NCBI GenBank assembly: GCA_016926595.1
Contig: JAFGOG010000002.1
Coordinates: forward strand, 1 to 6,625
Direction: 5' to 3'
DNA: 6,625 nt
Origin: Anaerolineae bacterium
GTDB lineage: Bacteria; Chloroflexota; Anaerolineae; JAAYZQ01
The notes under the pieces are model-generated. The model searched no databases and had not been told where the DNA came from. It saw only the letters and a program-made list of their open reading frames with translations. The position numbers and the translations under genes were made by a program. Shown here piece after piece: positions 1-6,625 of this stretch (its first letter is position 1; every line of letters begins with the position of its first letter).

Positions 1-438
1 GAGGTGGTCTATGACGGGGAGCTGGACCAGTTCCTGGTCTTGTGGAAGGATGGGTGCAAAGCCTACCAGGAGCGAAGCGGATGGTACCGCAACGAGGCCT
101 GGGACGTCTGGGGGGTGGATGTGTCGACCGGGGGGTCGGTGGGCGACGAGGTCAGGATCACGGACGAGGAGGCGACGGAGGACTCGCCCGTGGGGGCATA
201 CGCCTATCCTGCCGAAGGCACGGGGGACCCCGACGAGGGGCTCTACCTGGTGGTCTGGCGCTACTGCGAGGGCAACGATTGCGACGTGCACGGCCGGCGG
301 GTGGCGATCGAGAAAGGAGAGTTCGAGGTCTACAACGAGACCATCACCATCGCCTCGGGCAGCGGCCGGCAGCAGAGCCCGGACGTGGCCTACCAGCCGG
401 GTCTCGGCCGGTGGGTCGTGGTCTGGGAGGATGACGCC
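1..438 (+). pseudogene. Repetitive secreted/surface-type protein, internal fragment, truncated at the 3' side
   Basis: The frame is open from base 1 (it reads E-V-V-Y-D...), so the true start lies outside the window, and the in-frame GTG at 4 is unlikely to be a start. The translation shows about two and a half degenerate repeats of a beta-strand-rich unit. Its hallmark is a hydrophobic strand ending in Trp (FLVLW, YLVVW and WVVVW near residues 10, 82 and 138). This is followed by an acidic loop, a 'DVxGxxV' strand (near residues 34 and 94), and then an 'SPxxAY' turn (near residues 61 and 126). Such units resemble beta-propeller or Kelch-like repeats common in large extracellular bacterial proteins. 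The exact family and function are not recognised. The repeat pattern is lost after WEDDA (about 438), although the frame stays open to a TAG at 592-594. The residues after 438 are out-of-frame EamA sequence, so the natural C-terminus is missing. The gene could be real but disrupted, or the contig could be misjoined. Confidence 0.6.
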
Positions 439-451
439 GGCCACAGGCAGG

Positions 452-805
452 GGATGGGCAGCAATCATTGCGATGGTGGTGATCACCACTTTGCTACCGG
501 TGGTGGCCTTTCTATCCGGGCTGAAACGGATTGGACCGACGAATGCGGCGATGCTCTCTACGCTAGAGCCCATGGTGACGGTTCTGCTGGCTAGCTGGTG
601 GTTGGACGAGACGCTAACACCGGTCACCTTGCTTGGCGGGGGGCTCATCTTGACGGCGGTCCTATTGGTGATACATGGCGAAGCACGTCGCACTCCACCG
701 TCCGTGACCGAGGATCGAGCCGTGGGGAGCAGCCAGATTGGGACCACCCACACCACCGATTTCACCTCGCCGCTTCCATCTGCCAGTGAGTCAAGTGACA
801 ACTGA
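452..805 (+). pseudogene. EamA/DMT-family transporter, C-terminal remnant
   Basis: Read in frame 2, this stretch gives a recognisable C-terminal end of a drug/metabolite transporter (EamA, 10-TMS type). A membrane helix starting at GWAAII is followed by the loop 'GLKRIGPTNAAMLSTLEPM', which matches the family's conserved 'G..r.G...Aa.ls..EPv' signature. A second helix (VTVLLASWWL), the conserved acidic 'DETLTP', and a final helix (LLGGGLILTAVLLVI) come next. About 118 residues remain, of which about 75 are the family core, against about 300 for a whole protein. The first six or seven helices are absent, and no start codon precedes the fragment in a believable context. In-frame sequence upstream of 452 is Arg/Thr/Ser-rich shadow of the repeat protein. 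The hydrophilic tail of about 45 residues ends at TGA 803-805. Full-length relatives export small metabolites or amino acids across the inner membrane; this remnant is very unlikely to work. Confidence 0.75.
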
Positions 806-814
806 GTGACTCAC
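786..814 (+). terminator. Inverted repeat over the EamA stop codon, possible terminator
   Basis: GTGAGTCA (786-793) and TGACTCAC (807-814) are perfect reverse complements separated by 13 nt. The inner AGT/ACT (794-796 and 801-803) can add three pairs around a GACA loop, leaving GAG bulged. The stem contains the EamA stop codon (803-805). It is followed by CTCTCTGTGTTC rather than a clean T-run, so an intrinsic terminator is plausible but not typical. As an inverted repeat it is certain; its role is inferred. Confidence 0.35.
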
Positions 815-1302
815 CTCTCTGTGTTCGGCCCCAGTCTGAATTGGGCTAGCGGCGTGACAGATGCTCGCGTCCCACTTCTCGTACCGGCACGAGCAGGATC
901 CGATTCGCTGGGCATAGACGACTATCTGACAAGAGGCCCATCCGAGCACTCTCAGGCTGTCGCAATAACAGAAGCGTCAACTGACAGTCCTGTTGTACGA
1001 GCTCCCTTGGGGGGCATTTCTACGTTACCGGCCCCATTGTACCTGCTCCCCCCACCGTGACAAATCCTCGCTGACCGGCATGCCGCCGCCTCTCGGCTTT
1101 GACGGCTCTTGCGCTCACAACATCGCGATCAGTGATCTCGACTTTGTGAAAGCTGCAAGTCCTAGGCTCAGTTGGCGTTGGAAGACTACCGGGACTCTGA
1201 CTTCTGGGCAAAGGCAAATGCCTCATGAGGCAATCGCCCCAAGGCGGAGACTGGTATGCTCATCCAATTCTATCCTACTCTGCTGTATCCCGATTGATAT
1301 CT
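806..1302. other. Gene-poor spacer, no convincing coding sequence
   Basis: About 500 bp lie between the EamA remnant and the convergent ABC operon. Short open frames exist on both strands, but their translations lack any domain, membrane pattern or good ribosome binding site. GC by eye is about 50-63%, falling toward the right, against about 65-68% in the neighbouring genes. I saw no tRNA T-arm motif, CRISPR repeats or transposase remnant. It holds a small hairpin (CTCGT at 879-883 pairing with ACGAG at 890-894) and the palindrome annotated at 1219-1232. It may be degraded sequence or the shared 3' region of converging transcripts. Confidence 0.5.
1219..1232. repeat. 14-bp perfect palindrome downstream of the ABC operon
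   Basis: TGCCTCATGAGGCA equals its own reverse complement. It is framed by GGGC (1206-1209) and GCCC (1236-1239), which could extend a hairpin. A small CGCC/GGCG hairpin follows at 1235-1246. Read on the minus strand, the palindrome lies about 70 nt past the operon's last stop codon and is followed by TTTGCCTTT, a weak resemblance to an intrinsic terminator. A dimeric regulator site is the alternative. The palindrome is directly visible; its function is not established. Confidence 0.4.
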
Positions 1303-2034
1303 CTACACCAGCCGTCGCGCCAGCACCCACGTCGCCAGGCAAAAGAATGCCGCCGTGAACGCCGCCAGGATGCCCAGGTCCACGATGGCAGTGGTGGATG
1401 AGCCGCCGGTCATGGCCACGTCCAGCGCTTCGACGGCGTAGGTCAAAGGCAGCAGCCGGGCCACGACCAGCAGCCCCGGTGGAAACGATGCCACCGGCAC
1501 AAACACGCCGCCCAGGAACATCATCGGAAAGCGGAAGACGTTAGCCAGGGTCTGGGCCTCGAACACCTCTTTGACCGCCACCGAGACCAAGGCCCCCATG
1601 GCCGAAAAGGCCGCGGCCGACAGGATCATAGCCAGGAGGAGCAGCAGCCAATTGATGCCGCCCAGGTCGAGAAGGAACAGGGCCAGGAGCAAGACCACCA
1701 CGGCCGTAACCAGCCCAAAGACCACACCGCCCAGGATCTTGCCTGCCAACAGCGCCGGCAGGCGCACCGGGGCCAGCAACAGCCGCTCCAGGGCGCCGAC
1801 CCGCTGCTCGAAGGTGATGACGATGGCTTCCATACTACTGGCGCCAAAAAGCAGGGTCAGGGCCAACAGGCCCGGCGCCAGCCCTTCCAGGTTGCCCGGA
1901 TCCCGGATGGAAAAAGCCAGCACAAAGGCGAGGGGAAGCAGGATGCCCCAACTGACGTTGGGCGGCTTGAAGTAGTAGGCCCTCAAATCCTTGAGCATGA
2001 TGTACCACAGTCCCCGCAGATCGTCGATTAGCAT
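1303..2034 (-). CDS. ABC-2 type transporter permease
   Basis: This 243-residue protein is the membrane half of an ABC-2 exporter (ABC2_membrane type), the usual length for the family. About six hydrophobic segments are visible, near residues 27-44, 53-74, 99-123, 127-152, 165-183 and 218-238. Family hallmarks include the cytoplasmic 'R.GALERLLLAPVR' stretch (78-91), which precedes the third helix, and 'FLGGVFVPVASFPP' (173-186) followed by 'LPLTYAVEAL' (195-204). The N-terminus is cytoplasmic with a short amphipathic stretch and no signal peptide. The ATG at 2034 lies 1 nt after the stop of the upstream ATPase gene. An AAAGGG lies 8 nt before it, inside that gene, which points to translational coupling. 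The protein probably acts as a homodimer with two copies of the ATPase encoded at 2036-2974, exporting a drug, lipid or other hydrophobic substrate. The substrate is unknown. The gene ends with TAG and is the last of the operon. Confidence 0.9.
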   Translation of the reverse strand: MLIDDLRGLWYIMLKDLRAYYFKPPNVSWGILLPLAFVLAFSIRDPGNLEGLAPGLLALTLLFGASSMEAIVITFEQRVGALERLLLAPVRLPALLAGKILGGVVFGLVTAVVVLLLALFLLDLGGINWLLLLLAMILSAAAFSAMGALVSVAVKEVFEAQTLANVFRFPMMFLGGVFVPVASFPPGLLVVARLLPLTYAVEALDVAMTGGSSTTAIVDLGILAAFTAAFFCLATWVLARRLV

Positions 2035-2035
2035 G

Positions 2036-2966
<931 letters not shown>

Positions 2967-2974
<8 letters not shown>

Positions 2975-4781
2975 TCACTTTGTTCCCTTCAGCCGCCCAC
3001 TGGCGCCGGTAGAGGCGCCGGTAGGTCGGATTGCTTTCGATCAGCGACTCGTGCATCCCCTGGCCCACGATCCGACCATCGTCGACCACGACGATGCGAT
3101 CGGCCTTGCGCAGCGTCGAAAAGCGGTGGGCGATGATCAGCGTGGTGCGATCGCGCCGGATCTCGTCCATGGCCTCCTGGATGCGGGCCTCGGTGTAGGC
3201 GTCCACGTTCGCCGTCGCCTCGTCGAGGAGCAGTATTTTTGGACCGGCCAGCAGGGCACGGGCAAAGGCGACGAGCTGCCGCTGCCCTCCGGACAGCGTG
3301 ACGCCCCGCTCCCCCAACTGGCTGTCGTAACCCCGAGGCAGTGCCGCGATGAAATCGTGCGCCTGGGCTCGGCGGGCGGCGGTCTCGACCTCCTCGTCGT
3401 TCGCTCCAGGGTTGCCGTAGCGGATGTTCTCGCGGATCGTGTCGGCGAACAGGAAGACGTCCTGGGGCACGAGGGTCACCAGGCGGCGCAAGTCGCCCGA
3501 AGCGATCTGCCGTACGTTCACGCCGTCGATGCGCACAGCGCCCTCGTCAACGTCGTACAACCGGGCCAGCAGCCGGGCGATGGTGCTCTTGCCAGCGCCT
3601 GTCGGCCCCACCAGGGCAATCGTCTCGCCCGCCCCCACCGCCAGGTCCACGTCGCGCAGCACAGGCTCGTCGCCGTAGCCAAAGGTCACTTGCTCGAAGG
3701 CGACGCGGCCCTGAAATCCGCCATCCGGCCGTTGGGGCTGCTCCGGCTCGTTCAGCGCCGGTCGGCGCGCCAGGTAGTCGGCGATGCGGTCCAGCGAGGC
3801 GGCCCCCGCCTGGAAGGTGTTATAGACCAGGCTCAGCTCGCGCAGCGGGCCAAAAAAGCGATAGACGTAACCCAGGAAGGCCAGGAGCACGCCGACGGTT
3901 GTTGCGCCCTGGACGATCAGCGCGCCGCCATAACCGAGGACCAGCGCCATGCCCAGCATGTTGGTCACGGTCATGGTCGGGAACACGGCGGCAAAGAGCA
4001 TAGCCACGCGCAGGTTGGCCCGCATGTTGCGCAAACTCAGGCTCTCGAACTGCTCCACGGTGAACGACTCGCGGGAGAGGGATTGCACGACGCGCATGCC
4101 GGCGACGCCCTGCTCCACGCCGGCGTTCACCTCGGCCAGCGCCTGCTGCACCTGCTGATAGGCAAGCCGCATCTGCTTGCCCAGATAGCCCATGCTCAGT
4201 ATCACTACCGGGATCGAGACCAGCGTGACCAGCGTCAGGCGCACGTTGAGCAGGGCCATGATCACGACGATGCCCACCAGTGTGAGCAGGTCATTGACCA
4301 GATTGAGTGCGCCGCTGGAGGCGACCTCGGCCAGGGCGTTCACGTCGTGAGTCAGGCGCGACGAGATCTGCCCCACTCGCTCCCGCTCGTGAAACGCGAC
4401 CGGCTGCCGCAGCACATGAGCGTAGAGGTCGCCACGGATGGCGTGCACGACATGCTGCCCCACCCAGGTCGAGAGGTAGCCTTGCCAGTAGCTGGCCAGC
4501 CAGTGCACGCCGTTGAGGGCCAGGTACAGCAGCGCGATCAGTGTCAGACCGCGCAGGTTGCCTTGTTCGATGGTCGTGTCGACGGCCACCTTGGTCAGGT
4601 AGGGCATGGCCAGGGTCGTGGCCGTCACGGTCAGCGTCGCCAGCACGGCCAGGGCCAGCCGGCCCTTGTAGTCGCGCAGGTAGCCCCACAACATCGCCAG
4701 CGCCTGCCGGTCCATCTGTGAGAAGCGGAAGCGTTCTTCCTGCCCTTGCATCCGGGTCATGAATCCGCCGCGAATGCTCAT
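2967..4781 (-). CDS. ABC exporter half-transporter (ABCB/MdlB-like), second of a pair
   Basis: This 604-residue protein fuses a six-helix exporter membrane domain to an ATPase domain. The helices lie roughly at 41-64, 79-101, 156-178, 181-201, 262-288 and 291-313. ATPase motifs are complete: A-loop Tyr369, Walker A GPTGAGKST (392-400), Q-loop Gln440, the 'GERG' loop just before signature LSGGQ (496-500), Walker B ILLLDE with catalytic Glu521, and switch His552. The open frame extends upstream to 5000, but the residues before 4781 are Arg/Gly-rich shadow of the neighbouring gene. The ATG at 4781 overlaps the upstream TGA as ATGA and has a strong AGGAGGT 5 nt before it, so this start is well supported. 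'LSGGQRQLVAFARALL' resembles the MdlB/YheH branch. It is expected to pair with the product of 4778-6625 as a heterodimeric inner-membrane exporter of drugs, lipids or peptides. The substrate is unknown; homodimerisation cannot be excluded. Confidence 0.95.
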
Positions 4782-6625
4782 TGCGCACCTCCTCCCGCCA
4801 CGGCGGGTTCGCCTGCCGCCAGCGCCTGCTCTCCGCCCGCCAGCGTCTCGGCCTGGAATTGCAGGGAATACACCTGGCCATAGAAACCGCCTGCGGCCAG
4901 CAGCGCCTCGTGGGCCGACCGCTGCGGCGTAGAGCGCGCCCGCTCGACGATCTGGCCATCGCGCAGCACCAGGATCTGGTCGGCCTGCTGCACCGTCCAC
5001 AGCCGGTGGGCGATGACAAAGGTCGTCCGCCCAGCGCGCACCTCACTCAGTGCCTGCTGCATCCGTCGCTCGGTATCGGCGTCGACGCTGGAGGTGGGCT
5101 CGTCCAGGATCAGGATGCGCGGGTCGGTGAGCAGCACCCGCGCCAGCGCAATGCGCTGCTTCTGCCCGCCGGATAGCCGCACGCCTCTCTCGCCGACGGG
5201 CGTGCCGTAGCCCAGGGGCAGGGACTCGATAAAGTCGTGTATCTGCACCACGCGCGCGGCCCACTCGATTTCGTGATGGGTCGCGTGGGGGTGTCCATAG
5301 GCGATGTTCTCGCCGATGGAGGCGTCAAAGAGAAAGACCGTCTGCAGGGCAATGCCGATGGCGTCGCGCAGGCTCTGGACTGTTACCCTGCTGACATTGT
5401 GGCCGTCGAGGGTGATTCGCCCCTCCTGTGCGTCATAGAAGCGGGGCAGCAGGTGCACCAGGGTGCTCTTGCCGGCACCGGACGGTCCCACCAGGGCCAC
5501 CATCTCGCCCGGCGCCGCCTCCAGGTTCACGTCGCGCAGGGCGTGGGCGCCGTCGGGGCCGCCATCGTAGCGAAAGCTCACGCCGTCGAACCGCACGTGG
5601 CCCTCGATGGGCGGCAGGAGATAGGCGCCCGGCGCATCCCGAACTTCCGGCTGGGTATCGAGCACTTCGAACACCCGCTCGGCGGCCGCCAGCGACTGCA
5701 TCACGACATTGAGCATCATGCCCGTCTGGCGGATAGGCCGCAGCAGCATCTGGATGTAGGTGGCAAAGCCGATAAGGGTGCCCAGGGAGATGAGGCCAGC
5801 GATGACGTTGCGTCCCCCGACCCACAGCACCAGCGCTGTGCCCACGCCCATCACCACGCTGGCGTAGGGCATCCACAGCGAGGCGATACGCGCCGTCTCG
5901 ACGTTGGCCTCCAGCACCTGCCTACTCTGGCTGTCTGCCCGCTTTTGCTCGAACGCCTCCCGGCCAAAGAGCTTGACGACCAGGATGCCGGCCAGGCTTT
6001 CTTGCAGTGTGCCGGTCAGCGCCGCAAGCTGGCGCTGGACGCGGCGCCATGCGGGCTGCACCTGCCGGGCATAGGCCCACATGCCGAGGGTGATCAGGGG
6101 CAGCAACCCCAGGTAGACCAGGCCCAGCCGCCAATCCCAGAGTATCAGCACGACCAGGATGCCGAGCAGGGTCAATAGATTGGTCAGGATAATGACCGCT
6201 GCCCGCCCGAAAAAGTTGTTCAGCACGTCCACGTCGGCCGTGACCCGCGACATCAGGTCGCCGGTGCGCGCCCGGTCGTAAAAGGAGAAGGAGAGGCGGC
6301 TGAGGTGCTCAAAGATGGCGTTGCGGATCTCAAAGACGATGCGCTGGCCGGTGTAGGCGGTCACGTACAACCGCAGGAAGTCGATGCCTCCCTGGAGCAG
6401 CGACAGGGCCAAAAGCCCACCGGCCGCCCACCAGACCTGTTCTGCCTGTCCCTCCATGATGAAACGATCGACTGCCAGGCGGATGATCCACGGTGGGGCC
6501 AGCTCGACGGCCGTCGTGGCCAGGGCCGCCAGGATGACACCGGTGAGGATGAGGGCATGGGGCCGCATGTAGCCCAGCAGCCGGTGCAGGATGGGCCATA
6601 CTGGGCCGGAGGGTCCGGGTTTGCC
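4778..6625 (-). CDS. ABC exporter half-transporter (ABCB/MdlA-like), first of a pair, 5' end outside the window
   Basis: Fused membrane and ATPase domains are seen over 615 residues (residue 1 = the Gly codon at 6625-6623). The frame runs to the window edge, reading GKPGPSGPVWPILHRLLGYMRPH. This is the usual pre-helix segment of such exporters, so the ATG at 6568 is internal and the true start lies beyond 6625. Helices are near 24-52, 66-89, 142-164, 168-187, 253-271 and 276-298. ATPase motifs: A-loop Tyr353, Walker A GPSGAGKST (380-388), Q-loop Gln428, signature LSGGQ (484-488), Walker B ILILDE with catalytic Glu509, and switch His540. After 'QIVER' an extra stretch of about seven residues (ARSTPQRSA where 'GT' is usual) precedes 'HEALLA'. 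An Ala/Gly-rich tail of about 25 residues follows the normal end of the family. It heads the visible operon and overlaps the next gene by 4 nt, so it is the likely heterodimer partner. Substrate unknown. Confidence 0.95.
   Translation of the reverse strand, partial: GKPGPSGPVWPILHRLLGYMRPHALILTGVILAALATTAVELAPPWIIRLAVDRFIMEGQAEQVWWAAGGLLALSLLQGGIDFLRLYVTAYTGQRIVFEIRNAIFEHLSRLSFSFYDRARTGDLMSRVTADVDVLNNFFGRAAVIILTNLLTLLGILVVLILWDWRLGLVYLGLLPLITLGMWAYARQVQPAWRRVQRQLAALTGTLQESLAGILVVKLFGREAFEQKRADSQSRQVLEANVETARIASLWMPYASVVMGVGTALVLWVGGRNVIAGLISLGTLIGFATYIQMLLRPIRQTGMMLNVVMQSLAAAERVFEVLDTQPEVRDAPGAYLLPPIEGHVRFDGVSFRYDGGPDGAHALRDVNLEAAPGEMVALVGPSGAGKSTLVHLLPRFYDAQEGRITLDGHNVSRVTVQSLRDAIGIALQTVFLFDASIGENIAYGHPHATHHEIEWAARVVQIHDFIESLPLGYGTPVGERGVRLSGGQKQRIALARVLLTDPRILILDEPTSSVDADTERRMQQALSEVRAGRTTFVIAHRLWTVQQADQILVLRDGQIVERARSTPQRSAHEALLAAGGFYGQVYSLQFQAETLAGGEQALAAGEPAVAGGGAQ
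4787..4793 (-). promoter_or_regulatory. Strong ribosome binding site that decides the start of the second half-transporter
   Basis: On the minus strand AGGAGGT stands 5 nt before the ATG at 4781. It lies inside the last codons of the upstream exporter gene, so ribosomes ending that gene are placed to restart on the ATGA overlap. This fixes the start at 4781 rather than at the upstream in-frame ATG at 5000 or the later in-frame ATGs (residues 8 and 11). Confidence 0.8.

Noticed and set aside
11..451. Full-length reading of the EamA frame from the ATG at 11
   Set aside because: Before about 452 the translation is Arg/Thr/Ser-rich shadow of the repeat protein in frame 1, without membrane helices.
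806..1060. Small plus-strand open frame of 84 codons after the EamA stop
   Set aside because: It has no ribosome binding site, domain or transmembrane pattern, and ends in a Pro/Leu run typical of chance frames.
1020..1226. Small minus-strand open frame of 68 codons in the spacer
   Set aside because: No recognisable motif and no good ribosome binding site. It also contains the palindrome region at its start.
806..1302. CRISPR array, tRNA or insertion sequence in the spacer
   Set aside because: No evenly spaced direct repeats, no cloverleaf with a T-arm motif, and no terminal inverted repeats or transposase fragment could be found by reading.
4782..5000. N-terminal extension of the second half-transporter to the ATG at 5000
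   Set aside because: The residues are Arg/Gly-rich and unlike any exporter N-terminus. The start at 4781 has a strong ribosome binding site and an ATGA overlap.
5237..6178. Plus-strand open frame of 313 codons antisense to the first half-transporter
   Set aside because: Same low-complexity His/Gln-rich shadow composition; the opposite strand carries all the ABC exporter motifs.

Overview
The window is a GC-rich bacterial fragment. Its right four-fifths is one minus-strand operon of ABC transporter genes. Its left end is a patchwork of broken genes and non-coding DNA. The high GC, the codon use and the secreted repeat protein at the left edge (units of the type 'VAY...YLVVW..D...DV.G..V') would fit a Chloroflexota bacterium, for example Anaerolineae or Caldilineae. 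This taxonomic guess rests on general resemblance only and is weak.

Layout, left to right. Positions 1 to about 438 (+) hold an internal piece of a repetitive beta-rich protein, cut by the window edge at its 5' side. Near 436-458 it stops making sense, and a different reading frame takes over with the last three membrane segments of an EamA/DMT-type transporter, ending at 805. Both genes are therefore truncated at a shared junction. A perfect 8-bp inverted repeat spans the EamA stop codon (786-814). From 806 to 1302 there is about 500 bp with no convincing gene and, by eye, lower GC. It contains a 14-bp perfect palindrome at 1219-1232.

From 6625 down to 1303 (-) lie four tightly packed genes: (A) an ABCB-like half-transporter whose start lies beyond the window; (B) a second ABCB-like half-transporter, overlapping A by 4 nt (ATGA) with a strong Shine-Dalgarno; (C) a DrrA/CcmA-type ABC ATPase, overlapping B by 8 nt; and (D) an ABC-2 membrane protein, 1 nt after C. 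A and B most likely form a heterodimeric multidrug-type or lipid-type exporter. C and D most likely form a separate two-component ABC-2 exporter. The overlaps imply one mRNA and translational coupling, so two mechanistically different exporters would be made together. The substrates cannot be read from sequence. No regulator, promoter or natural-product biosynthesis gene is visible here. I find no clear sign of a wholly new system. The main points of interest are the chimeric junction, the paired exporter arrangement, and a few departures from consensus in the ATPase motifs.
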